DNA of 35,222 nucleotides from JAXMBN01 sp046349875. Its GTDB lineage: Bacteria > Planctomycetota > Planctomycetia > Pirellulales > Pirellulaceae. Each line of letters begins with the position of its first letter. Position 1 is the first letter of the stretch. The notes under the pieces were generated by a model that saw only the letters and a list, made by a program, of their open reading frames with translations, was not told where the DNA came from and did not search any database. This document shows positions 25,431 through 35,018 of the stretch, in pieces. Made by a program: the position numbers and the translations under genes. The stretch covers positions 1 through 35,222 of the forward strand of contig JAXMBN010000052.1 of NCBI GenBank assembly GCA_046349875.1. The letters run 5' to 3'.

Positions 25431-28419
25431 ATGAATCGCAACTTGATACTCGGACTCTTATGCATCGTTTGTTTGGGGATGGCAGAGACCAAAGCGCAGC
25501 CACCGCAGGTCGTTATTCCCAACGCCGATTATTATCGCGCGTACGAATTCTTGAAGGATGGAAGAACCGAAGAAGCGGACGCCGTTTTTCGAACGGCTTT
25601 AAGGCCTTTGAATCTGCCGATCGAACAACGTGGCTTTGAGTCGATTCCATCGTTGGTGATGCTTGGAGAAACCTACTATCACCAAGGGCATCTGCAGATG
25701 GCGCTTGAGCAATACGAGTTGGCATTGCAGGTCTTATCGCGATCATCGGCTTGGATCCGAAGTCTCGAGCCGATTGCGAATACGGACAAAGCCGATCCAG
25801 GAAAATCGATCACTTGGGGAGTTAGTTATCGGAAGACGCAACCGAGTCGAACACCTGCGCGATGGGTTTTTACCGTCGCACCCAACGGTGTGTCGTACCA
25901 CACACCCACGGGCGAACGAGCATTGGTTGGCGCTGTGGCCAATGTGGATGCGCTAGAGATCCTTCGCGTGTCGGCACTTGCCCTATGGAGACGCTCGCAG
26001 TTGTTGGGCCCCATGGCAGAAGGCATCGAACTGTCGCAGCAAGTGGAGCAAGCGCTAGCGAGCCACATCGGAGCACTACCACCCGTACTCCAGCAATCTC
26101 TCAAAATCTGCCAAGGGCTTGCTGGCCTGTCTGGAAACGATATCGAGAAAGCACGGTTGACCATCGAGGAAGCGACGTCCATTGCGGGGGATGGCGATTA
26201 TCCGCTAACGCCGATTGCGTTGATGGCTTCTGCAGAATGGAACATCGACGAAGATCAACTCGAATTGGCCAAGAAGAAGTTTTTCGACGCAGCCTTGGTA
26301 GCGGCGTACTACGATCAGGCGGACATCGTGGCTATCGCCATTCAAAACTACGCAATGATTTGTGCAGCTCAGCGCGATACCCATGCGCTGACTGCATTAC
26401 CGCAGATTCAGGTTTGGGCCAAAAATCGAAGCCGAATGATCCTAGCAAGTTGTGCGGCTGGTATGGGTAGTTTTCAAGTGGGAAGCCAAGATCGCACTTC
26501 GGTCCCAACCCATTTACGAGCGCTGAAGACCATTATTGCTCCACGGGATATGATCGTTCCGCGATACGAGGCCCTGGGCTATTGGATCGGAGCACGGCAA
26601 GCTTTTGCAAACCATAGTCCTCGCGAAGGTAATGAGGCTCTCGAGTTGTCGCTCAAGTATTCCCAAGGGGAGGAAGAAGATCCTGCGGGAGTGCGTGAAT
26701 TTCGATTGCAATGGATGTTGCAACAGCAGAAGAGCGGCAAGATGGCGGTGCAGCGCATGCGTCGCAATTGGAGTTCTTTGCTACGTTCGCCGCTCGAGAG
26801 CGAATGGGTTTTGCGCCCTACCGAAACGATGGCTTGGTTGACCATGGACAAGGCTCAAGCAATGGATTCTTGGGTTCAATCGGAACTAGCTGCAGGGGCA
26901 GCAGGATGTAGCGTCTGCGGTGGACGCAAAGAAACGTTCGACTTTCTCAAATACGATCCGCTAGGAGGAAGATGGTTGGCCGTTCGTCAGCTCTATCTTC
27001 AAAAACCCCACGCTCCGCGAACGCTTCCTTGCACACGCAGTGGAGTCGATGGCATACGCACCTAGAGCATGTCGAGTCTGAGATCGACAAAGTTCACCAA
27101 ACTATCCTTGCGGGCCATTCAAGAACCTATCCAGTTGGATGTGCGGTCGTCTAGTGAAACGCAGGTCGGCTTGTGGGATGCCATGGCCACCGAGTCGAAC
27201 CGGTTGGAAAAAATACCTTAACCTGGCATCGTTGACCAATCTCCCCACCCGTGGATACGCCTTGCGAAGTTCTGCCGCAAGCATGGGCAGAATCTTGCCA
27301 GAAGGAACGGTAGTCATTGGCTTTTTCGAGTCAGCAGGAACTCTTCATGGTATTGCATTGAGTGAAGGGAAAGCATCCGTATGGAAAGTAGGTAGTACAA
27401 TCGAAGTACAAAAGTCGATCGCGACCGTATTGGAGTGGATTGGGATCAAACGCGTGACGGACTTTCAACAAGTAGAGAAAGAGCGATTGGCCAAGGCCTT
27501 GCTCGAATTGCGTCGTCGTCTGCTTCCCAAGAGTTTTCAAGAGATGCTGAAGCCTCGTGACAAGATCGTGGTCGTTCCGCATTCCTATCTGTGGTATTTT
27601 CCGTTCGAGCTTTTGCCGGGAGACATCGACGGTGGGCCCTCGATCGTGGTTCGTCACCCACTTCAATATGCAGGAACGTTAGGCTTGGCGAGCAAAGAAT
27701 CGCAAGCAATTTCGGTACGACGATCGCTTGCGTTGGATGCCCCGCGTTACCTCTGTGAAGACGAGGGGCTTCAAAGCAAGTGGATGGAAGGGATCGCGCA
27801 AGCCTCGCAATCGAAGACGTATGCTTTGGGGCAAGCCGGTGTCAGGATGCAGCGTCGTCGTTGGTCGCATTTGCAGGCCGATCGTTTTCCTGATTCTTGG
27901 GAGAATCCCATCCTTGATCCAACGGCCATCGCTCCTTTGGATACGATGCCGATCAAGAAGAGGACTTGTTGCTGGTTGGCTCAAAGCGCTCATGCAAGAG
28001 ACCAAGGAGATCTCGTCATCAGTGGTATGGAGACCGGATTGGTTCGCGGGACGCACTAGGAATGGAAGCGAACTGTTTCAGTTGGCATGCGCTTCCGGCA
28101 TCGGGCAACCAATGTGCACTATTGAGCCGATGGCCGATGCGCGGTCAAGCTCGGCCATGCTCTTGCAAAGTTATTTTGAAAGTCGCGGCTATGAGCCTGC
28201 GAGCCTCGCTTGGCAACGGTCCCTTCTATCGTTGGGAAGAGCGTTTTGATTTGGCGAGTGAACCGAATCTCGTCGGCAAAGATGTTCATGCTACCAGTGG
28301 TACCATGCCTTTGTTGTGGGCCGGGTTCTTTCAAGTGGGAGACGCTCTTCCACATCGACGCAGCCAAAGCTGTCGCAAATCCTCCAGTCGAGCCTGCAAA
28401 GGCAGGATCGGAAAAGTAA
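25431..28419 (+). pseudogene. TPR/CHAT-domain protein, frame broken at least nine times in its 3' half
   Basis: The first 544 codons (25431-27065) are intact: signal peptide (LILGLLCIVCLGMAETKA), then tetratricopeptide-like helices (YRAYEFLKDGRTEEADAVFRTAL, LGETYYHQGHLQMALEQYELAL) and a conserved CSVCGGRKETFDFL to DPLGGRWLAVRQLYL. After about 27000 the family sequence continues but jumps between frames: FLAHAVES, HLEHVESEIDKVHQ, IQLDVRSSSETQVGLWDAMA, LPTRGYALRSS to VVVPHSYLWYFPFELLPG, then DLVISGMETGLVRG, GSELFQLACASGI, LLSRWPMRGQ, AMLLQSYFES, LVGKDVHATSGTMPLLWAGFFQVGD and AAKAVANPPVEPAKAGSEK with a stop at 28419. CHAT domains are caspase-like; the Cys of LACASG may be the nucleophile position, but a catalytic His is not evident. 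The breaks look like single-base indels, and neighbouring genes share them. Confidence 0.75.
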
Positions 28420-28527
28420 GTTGGCTCGAAGTCGAGGAGGGCACGATGGCATCGTAGCCGCACGTTTGTAATGAAAAAGAGGCGACTATCCATTTCTGTA
28501 AGTGCGTGGTTCGCCGAGTCTTTTTAA

Positions 28528-29352
28528 CTAGCGAGCAGTTGGTCGCGGGTTGTTGGACCAGTGACCAGAGGGATCGGAGCCGCGGACCCACACACCCTTA
28601 AGGTTCCAATCGAGTCCCGCTCGCACAGAGGCAGGTGAATGGCAGAGGTCAATCCGCATCGGCGACGTTGCGAGTGATTCGCTTCGGAACCATGGAGCAA
28701 CAGGTCGCTGTGAATGGAGACTTGTCCGCTTTGAGTGGATCCCAAACCACATGGCCATATTGTTCAGCATTATCGATGGTTTGATTGAGCACGATATGTT
28801 CGCTGAGGTCGCTGGGCCGGAACGTCATGTGGCCATGATGATGCGAACCTGCGATGAATTTCATGCATGCATTCTCTGGGTCAGCATCATCGACAACCAA
28901 CCATACCGTTACCGCTTTGGATTGGCTCATCGGCCAATAGCTCGCATCCTGATGCCATGCTACCGGTGTCCATCATGGCATTTTGCAAAGAAGTGCGAAC
29001 CCCAAGCAATGACATCCTCGCCGAGCAGATCGCTGACATAATCGACGATGCGTCGATCGCAGAGTATATCGTAGACAGGACCATATTTGAGATGAGCAGA
29101 ACTGATGGAATAACTATTGCCACCTTCCGCGATCACACGTTGCAATAGGTCATCGAAGTAGGCTCGGATGGAGTTGATCTCGGACGAGCTAAAAACATCG
29201 AGTGGGGCGACATACCCATCGCGATTATAACCTTCGATTTGTTCGGCCGAGAGTTTCTTGGGTTGAGTGTTCGCCACGGGATAAAAATGGAGATCCCGTT
29301 CCATGGAATTTAACGCTTGAATGTCGGGAATAGCTGCGAAGGTGCGGTTCAT
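28528..29352 (-). pseudogene. Phytanoyl-CoA dioxygenase (PhyH) family protein, three frameshifts
   Basis: The gene can be pieced together from ATG 29352 to TAG 28528, about 275 codons, which is the usual size. Fragment one (29352 to about 28980) includes EGYNRDGYVAPLDVFSS and GEDVIAWGSHFFAKCHDGH. After a one-base slip come VAWHQDASYWPM (the HxD iron ligands) and AVTVWLVVDDADPENACMKFIAGSHHHGH, as far as AEQYGHVVWDPLKAD. Another slip near 28725 gives VSIHSDLLLHGSEANHSQRRRCGLT (distal His ligand), and a third near 28650 gives PASVRAGLDWNLKGVWVRGSDPSGHW. Family members are Fe(II)/2-oxoglutarate dioxygenases; the substrate is unknown. All iron-binding residues survive, so sequencing error is at least as likely as true decay. 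It follows the PhoD gene on the same strand. Confidence 0.78.
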
Positions 29353-29502
29353 ATCGCCGGGGCCCTAAGGAGAGTCTGTCAAAGGGAGGTAGGTTCACTT
29401 CACTTCATTGTAGCGATTTATCGAATGGGTGGCTCCATTCGATAGAGGTTCGAATCATTCCATCCACTTCGATGAAATATGATTCGACATCGACAGGTAT
29501 AA

Positions 29503-29522
29503 GCGTCGCAGAGGAGCGACGC
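29503..29522 (-). terminator. Possible terminator after the PhoD gene
   Basis: GCGTCGC (29503-29509) and GCGACGC (29516-29522) form a perfect 7-bp stem with a 6-base loop, 36 bases beyond the PhoD stop codon. On the minus strand it is followed by TTATACC, so the T tract is weak. It may end the PhoD transcript before the PhyH gene, or be a simple hairpin. Confidence 0.4.
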
Positions 29523-29558
29523 GTAAGATCGATTTACAGCAGCAAGAAAGGTAGCGAA

Positions 29559-31154
29559 TTACGCTTGATGCAGCTTGGGAGCTCCTGCCTCGACAACAAA
29601 CTTCGCGCGGGTCGAGCATGTACCTCCAGGCCTCTGCTTGACTTGATCCACAACGATGTACTCCGTTTCCCACGATTGGTTGGTAACTATGCAGAGCACG
29701 TAGCCTCGTTGTTGGTTATGGAATTTGACGCCTGGATTGGCGGCCATCAGCTGATCCAGACCTTTCCGGTTTGTCTTGGCCATTGCCACCACTCGAGATG
29801 GATGAACCCACAAATTCAGTGGCAACGATCGGTGAATCGGGATCGCGATCATCGATACGCCAGTTCATTAGCCCAGTGTGAATGGATGTCGCCCGTAAGC
29901 ACCACCGGATTGGGAATCTTTTCTTCTTTGATCCACTTCATCAACTCCATTCTTTCATTCGCGTAACCGGGCCGACCGATTACATCGAATAGGAGTGGCG
30001 ATTCCTCCTTGGGAAAATCCGACCATCCCCATCATGACCTGCTGGGCTAAGACATTCCAACGGGCTGGATTCGAAGCGTAGTTGTTCGCAAGCCATCCGC
30101 GTTGCACTGTACCAAGCATCGAGTTGTATTTGTCGAGTGCCGCGTCATTGATGGGGGACTTCTTGTCGTTGTTGGGTTGGTCGGTGCGGTACTGCCGAGT
30201 ATCCAAGATCAAGAACTTTGCCAGTTGTCCGAAATTGGCTTGGCGGAAAAGTTGCATGTTCGGGCCCTTAGGAAGTGATGACTCGCGAAGAGGCATCATT
30301 TCATAGTAGGCCTGGTAGGCGTCGGCTCGGCGTTTCAAGAATTCCGCTGGATCGACTTGGATTTCTTCGGAGATCGCACCGGCATAGTTGTTATCGAATT
30401 CGTGATCATCCCAAGTTACGAACCAAGGGCAATGTGCATGCATGCCTTGGAGCAATGGATCTTGGCGATACTGAGCGAATCGGCCACGATAGTCTGCCAA
30501 TGTTTTCGTTTCTTTTCCAAGATGGGTGCGGACCTTGCCACCGCGGCCCGCTTCATACTCATAGATGTAATCACCGAGATGAAAGACCATATCGATGGGT
30601 TGTTGGGCCATGTGTTCGTAAGCGGTATACCATCCTTGTTCGAAATGCTGGCAGCTTGCAAAAGCGAATCGGACTTTTTCAATATTGGCATGATCCTCTG
30701 GAAGAGTGCGCGTTCTTCCGATGGGACTGGAAGCGTCGCCACAATGAAAGCGATACCAGTACCATCGATTGGGTTTAAGCCCTTTGGCTTCGATATGAAC
30801 CGAGTGACCAAGACGCGGCCTGGTAAGCGTTTTGCCGTCGGCGACGATTGCCTTCATCGAATCATCGAGGGCCAATTCCCAGCGAACTTCGGTGGGCGTG
30901 TCGGGCATGCCGCCATCGGCATCATTTGGATTGGGCGCCAAACGGGTCCAAAGGACTACGCTAGAGCTATCGGGATCGCCTGAGGCCACACCCAGTGAGA
31001 ATGGATCCTTCGAAAAGCTAGGGCGGGTTGCAGCGATTCCCGTTGCTGGAAGGAAAGGCAAGGCGCTTAAGGCTGCCGAATAATTCAAGAAGAGGCGACG
31101 GTTGAGCCCTCCTTCAAAACGGATGGCTTTGGCCAATTGATCTCGATCCAACAT
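29559..31154 (-). pseudogene. PhoD-like alkaline phosphatase/phosphodiesterase, three frameshifts in the 3' part
   Basis: The reading frame from ATG 31154 (GGAGAG four bases upstream) runs intact to about 29985. It has a twin-arginine signal (GLNRRLFLNYSAALSALPF). The PhoD domains follow: DPFSLGVASGDP, VVLWTRLAP, the metal-ligand motifs FASCQ, FHLGDYIYE and WDDHEFDNNYAG, and LDTRQYRTDQP. After three slips (near 29985, 29865 and between 29865 and 29780) the family sequence continues: FDVIGRPGYANERMELM, NPVVLTGDIHSHW with the final metal ligands, DSPIVATEFVGSSISSGG, then ANPGVKFHNQQRGYV and a stop at 29559. Reconstructed length is about 530 residues, normal for PhoD. It would be exported folded and cleave phosphate esters outside the cytoplasm. 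The slips lie in the same 3-kb patch that breaks the two neighbouring genes. Confidence 0.85.
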
Positions 31155-31368
31155 GGTACTCTCCGAGGTAGAGGTGGTGGGCTGTGGGACGGTTGGGAGG
31201 GATTGTAGTTCGTCGTGATGGGCAGTTGATGTGGAAAGAGCAAAGACTTGGTGAAGGTCCAAGCGAGGATGTGGGGGTAGAATCGGTCGTCAGACATCGA
31301 ATTTTGAGTTTAGCTTTGACTGCCAGCATTCGCGGAATTTCAGCCGATTTGGGATGTCAAAATGGCTA

Positions 31369-31392
31369 GAAATCTCAAGGAAATGAGATTTC
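31369..31392. promoter_or_regulatory. Perfect 9-bp inverted repeat, possible operator
   Basis: GAAATCTCA at 31369-31377 and TGAGATTTC at 31384-31392 are exact complements with a 6-base spacer. The sequence lies 95 bases before the GTG start of the methyltransferase gene and 215 bases before the PhoD gene. No T tract follows, so a terminator is unlikely; a dimeric regulator site is possible. Confidence 0.45.
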
Positions 31393-31475
31393 CGACGCAA
31401 CTAAATCGTTTTGAAATTTTCGCCCCTAGTATTTCTTGGAATCTCAAGTTCAATCAAAGGATTCGGCATTTTTTC

Positions 31476-31481
31476 TTGAGG
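31476..31481 (+). promoter_or_regulatory. Ribosome-binding site for the GTG start of the methyltransferase gene
   Basis: TTGAGG, continuing into T, lies five bases before GTG 31487. It favours that start over the in-frame TTG at 31436, which has no such site. Confidence 0.5.
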
Positions 31482-31486
31482 TAACA

Positions 31487-32797
31487 GTGAATCAGGATTC
31501 TCGCATCAATCGACGTCGGTCTGAATGGAATCTCGAACCGGGGGGGCACCCGCTGGCCAAAACGGAAAGGCCCATCGCCATCGTTCCGGAAGAGGCACTG
31601 GGATCGGTTTTTATACCGCGAGCCATGTTGCATCCGACCGTTTATCGTAAGCGGATAACTCGAATCGAAGGGAGCCCCAAGGCTGGAGATTGGGTATCGG
31701 TCTACTCGACCGAAGGTTCTGCAACTCCCCAACTCTTTGGGTACGGACTTTACAACGATCGGGCTGAGATCGCCGTACGCATGATGCGATGGTGGGGGAA
31801 TCCTCCTGACGATGCCTTTATCGACGAGCTCTTAGATCGCGCTATAAGTCTTCGCTGTGAATGGTTGAGGCTCGATAAAAGCACCGATGCTTATCGTTTA
31901 ATTCATGCGGAAGCCGATGGCTTTCCAGGATTGGTTGTCGATCGTTATGCGGATACGCTGAGCGCGGAAGTTTTTTCGCTCGGCATGTTCCAACGCTCGC
32001 GATCGATCATCGAGCGGCTTGCTGCAAAGCTAGGGACGAAGCATTGGCTGATTCAACCTAGTCCGATGTTTTTGAGTCAAGAAGGATACGATGCAACGAG
32101 TTTTTCGAGTGAAGGCTTGCCAGCATCCGTGGTCGTTCAAGAATGGGGAACGAAGTTTCGCGTGCAGTTTGAGTCGAGCCACAAGACGGGATTCTTTTGT
32201 GATCAACGCGAAAACCGGTTGAAGTTGGCTGAACTCTGCGAAGGCAAATCGGTACTCGACTTGTGTTGTTATACCGGAGGCTTTTCGGTTCAAGCGGCCA
32301 AGCTTGGCAAAGCAGCCGAAGTGATCGGTGTGGATCTCGATGAGGATCCCTTGAAAGTGGCCAAGAAGAACGCTGATCTCAATCAAGTTCGCATCAAGTT
32401 TGCGCAATCCGATGCATTTGCTTACATGCGAGACATGCAACGACTCGGACGAAAATTTGACATTGTCGTCTTGGATCCACCGAAGTTGATCCGAAGTCGG
32501 AACGAATATGAGGAGGGTGCGAAAAAGCACTTCGATCTGAATCGATTGGCGATGCAATTGGTACGACCCGGCGGATTCTTGTTGACCTGCAGTTGCGCAG
32601 GTCTATTACCCGATCATGAGTTCTTGCAGATCATTCGCTCGGCTGCCAAAGCCACGGGGTACGATGCCGATGGGCAACCCTGTCCACCGCGATCGGCTCA
32701 GATCGTGTGGCGGCACGGAGCCGCGGCGGATCATCCTGTTTTAGCGCATTGTCCCGAAACGGATTACTTGAAGAGCTTGTGGGTTCGTTTGTGGTAG
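31487..32797 (+). CDS. Class I rRNA (cytosine-C5)-methyltransferase, RlmI-like
   Basis: The protein is about 436 residues from GTG 31487. It has the layout of RlmI-type enzymes, which methylate a cytosine in 23S rRNA. An N-terminal PUA-like domain is followed by AEADGFPGLVVDRYAD and HKTGFFCDQRENR. The Rossmann SAM-binding domain has SVLDLCCYTGGFSVQAAK, VIGVDLDEDPLKVAKKNA, the catalytic VVLDPPKL and the cysteine motif LLTCSCAGLL. These are all the expected motifs, so activity is likely. The exact target base (C1962 in E. coli) is inferred from the family. The N-terminal extension from TTG 31436 is less likely. It is transcribed toward the YgiQ gene, which follows after 71 bases. Confidence 0.93.
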   Translation: MNQDSRINRRRSEWNLEPGGHPLAKTERPIAIVPEEALGSVFIPRAMLHPTVYRKRITRIEGSPKAGDWVSVYSTEGSATPQLFGYGLYNDRAEIAVRMMRWWGNPPDDAFIDELLDRAISLRCEWLRLDKSTDAYRLIHAEADGFPGLVVDRYADTLSAEVFSLGMFQRSRSIIERLAAKLGTKHWLIQPSPMFLSQEGYDATSFSSEGLPASVVVQEWGTKFRVQFESSHKTGFFCDQRENRLKLAELCEGKSVLDLCCYTGGFSVQAAKLGKAAEVIGVDLDEDPLKVAKKNADLNQVRIKFAQSDAFAYMRDMQRLGRKFDIVVLDPPKLIRSRNEYEEGAKKHFDLNRLAMQLVRPGGFLLTCSCAGLLPDHEFLQIIRSAAKATGYDADGQPCPPRSAQIVWRHGAAADHPVLAHCPETDYLKSLWVRLW

Positions 32798-32868
32798 CCC
32801 CTTGCCTTCTAGTCGTATACTACCAGTAGTGAGTTGGAACCTGAACCTGGTTCATCGAGTGCCAAGCT

Positions 32869-34968
32869 ATGCAGCTGCCCATCATGGAATCGGTCCCTAT
32901 GCCTAAGACGCCCGACTATTTGTCGCGGCTTGGGGACGGTGTATGCCAACCCTCGGGGCCCATCGCGTCCCTTCCTTTGCCGATGAGCATGGAAGAAGCT
33001 CGCAAACGTGGTTGGGACGAGTTGGATATTGTCTTTGTCACTGGCGATGCCTATATCGACCATCCTAGTTTTGCCATGGCGATATTGGGGCGCGTTCTTG
33101 AAGCAGCAGGGTATCGCGTCGGAATCGTCAGCCAACCCGACTGGCATTCGTGCGAAGATTGGAAGCGATTTGGAAAGCCGCGTTTGTTTTTTGCTATCAG
33201 CGCGGGCAACATGGATTCGATGATCAATCATTACACGGCCAATAAGAAGGTTCGTAATGATGACGCCTACTCGCCGGGCGGCCAGATTGGACGACGTCCC
33301 GATCGAGCTACCCTTGCCTATTGCCAGAGGGCTCGCGAAGCCTACAAAGGCGTGCCGGTGATCGCAGGTGGTGTCGAGGCCAGTCTTCGACGCTTGGCGC
33401 ACTATGATTATTGGAGCGACAAGGTTCGCCGTTCGATCCTCATGGATAGCAAGGCGGACTTGGTTGCATTCGGCATGGGCGAAAATGCAATTGTCGAGAT
33501 GGCCAAGCGATTGGAGGCGGGGGAATCGGTCAAAGATCTTCGCGATATGTTAGGGGTCGCTTATGTCTTGGGGGCTTCGGAAGCGCCTCCCGAAAATGCG
33601 ATTCGCTTGCCGAGTTTTGAAGAGGTTGTCGCGGATAAGATGGCCTTCGCTGAAGCGACTCGAATTATCCATCATGAGACCAATCCGCACAACGCTCGTC
33701 GTTTGATCCAATCGCATGGCAATCAGTGGGTCGTTTGCAATCCTCCGCAGCCGCCGATTTCGCAAGATGCGATGGATCGTATTTACGATCTTCCCTACAC
33801 GCGACGTCCTCATCCTACCTACAAAGAACCCATCCCTGCCTTCAACATGATTCGGCACTCGGTGACGATCATGCGCGGATGTTTTGGTGGCTGCACCTTT
33901 TGCTCGATCACGGCTCATCAAGGCCGCATTATTCAAAGTCGAAGCAAAGAGTCGATCTTGAATGAAATCTCCAAGATGACCAAGGATCAAGACTTTAAAG
34001 GGACTGTTTCGGATATCGGCGGACCGACCGCCAATATGTATCAAATGCGATGTACGCGGCCCGATGTGGAAGCCAAGTGTCGTCGCCAATCATGCGTTCA
34101 TCCCAAAATATGCAAGCTCCTTGGAGTCAATCATCAACCCGTGATCGAGTTGATGCGAGAATCACGAGAGATTCCTGGTGTAAAGAAAGTCCTCGTGGCC
34201 AGCGGGATTCGTATGGACCTCGCACGTCGCTCGCCCGAGTACATACGCGAGTTGACGCGGCACCATGTCGGTGGGCATCTCAAAGTAGCGCCGGAGCACG
34301 TGAATCCCGATGTACTCCATTTGATGCGGAAGCCCGATAACGACGATTTCGAGAGTTTCACGGAGGTGTTTCGAGACGAATCCGAGAAGGCGGGAAAGAA
34401 GCAGTTTTTGATACCGTATTTCATTGCATCCCACCCTGGATCTGATTTGGATGCGATGATCGAATTGGCGGTGTTTTTGAAACAGAATGGTTACAAGCCA
34501 GATCAAGTTCAAGATTTTATTCCTGCACCTCTCGATGTGGCTACGTGTATCTATTACACGGGGATCGATCCGTTTACGAAGAAGCCTGTTCATGTTGCCA
34601 AAGCGATGCGCGAACGCAAAATGCAGCGGGCGCTCATGCAATTCTTCAAGCCTGAAAACTATTTTGAAGTGCGAGAAGCTCTCCGTCAGGCAGGGCGAAG
34701 CGATCTCATTGGAGATGGATGCGACTGCTTGATTCCATCGAAGCCGCCTCGCGAAGCGGTCGACCGTAGGCGACAAGATGCCAATCAGCGTTTCCGTGGC
34801 GAGTATGTGCATCGCATCGCTAAGCCCAATGCGAAAGCGAAGCCCGTTGTTTCTCAAGATGCGAAACCCACTGAAAGCTCAGAAAAGAAACGCAAGGGAA
34901 GTCGTAAGGAACGACGCAATCGGGGAACGGCTGGGTATCGCCCAGGTCGTAAGGGTGCATCCGAGTAA
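32869..34968 (+). CDS. YgiQ family radical SAM protein
   Basis: The 699-residue protein matches YgiQ over its whole length. The N-terminal domain reads MSMEEARKRGWDELDIVFV, TGDAYIDHPSFAMAILGRVLE, FFAISAGNMDSMINHYTANK and GGVEASLRRLAHYDYWSDK. The radical SAM core has the iron-sulfur cluster motif RGCFGGCTFC (CxxxCxxC) around residue 340, followed by SITAHQGR. Three further cysteines follow in CTRPDVEAKCRRQSCVHPKICK, which is also a family feature. A lysine/arginine-rich tail of about 60 residues (KKRKGSRKERRNRG) may bind RNA or be disordered. The cellular reaction of YgiQ is not established to my knowledge. The start could also be ATG 32899. Confidence 0.94.
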   Translation: MQLPIMESVPMPKTPDYLSRLGDGVCQPSGPIASLPLPMSMEEARKRGWDELDIVFVTGDAYIDHPSFAMAILGRVLEAAGYRVGIVSQPDWHSCEDWKRFGKPRLFFAISAGNMDSMINHYTANKKVRNDDAYSPGGQIGRRPDRATLAYCQRAREAYKGVPVIAGGVEASLRRLAHYDYWSDKVRRSILMDSKADLVAFGMGENAIVEMAKRLEAGESVKDLRDMLGVAYVLGASEAPPENAIRLPSFEEVVADKMAFAEATRIIHHETNPHNARRLIQSHGNQWVVCNPPQPPISQDAMDRIYDLPYTRRPHPTYKEPIPAFNMIRHSVTIMRGCFGGCTFCSITAHQGRIIQSRSKESILNEISKMTKDQDFKGTVSDIGGPTANMYQMRCTRPDVEAKCRRQSCVHPKICKLLGVNHQPVIELMRESREIPGVKKVLVASGIRMDLARRSPEYIRELTRHHVGGHLKVAPEHVNPDVLHLMRKPDNDDFESFTEVFRDESEKAGKKQFLIPYFIASHPGSDLDAMIELAVFLKQNGYKPDQVQDFIPAPLDVATCIYYTGIDPFTKKPVHVAKAMRERKMQRALMQFFKPENYFEVREALRQAGRSDLIGDGCDCLIPSKPPREAVDRRRQDANQRFRGEYVHRIAKPNAKAKPVVSQDAKPTESSEKKRKGSRKERRNRGTAGYRPGRKGASE

Positions 34969-35018
34969 GAATGGGTTGCAGAGGATGAGGCTTCACGATG
35001 TAGGGGGCTTCGGCGCCG

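Larger units (their letters stand above)
31155..31486. other. Divergent intergenic region between phoD-like and rlmI-like genes
   Basis: No gene is supported. It contains a perfect 9-bp inverted repeat (31369-31392), described separately, and a second copy of its half-site sequence GAATCTCAAG at 31439. It must hold promoters for two oppositely directed genes; no convincing -35/-10 pair was recognised. Confidence 0.5.

Noticed and set aside
28751..29148. Plus-strand frames opposite the PhyH gene
   Set aside because: They are antisense to conserved PhyH motifs that can be read on the minus strand after correcting frame slips.
29440..29470. GGTTCGAATC considered as a tRNA T-arm
   Set aside because: No matching acceptor, D or anticodon arms could be placed around it.
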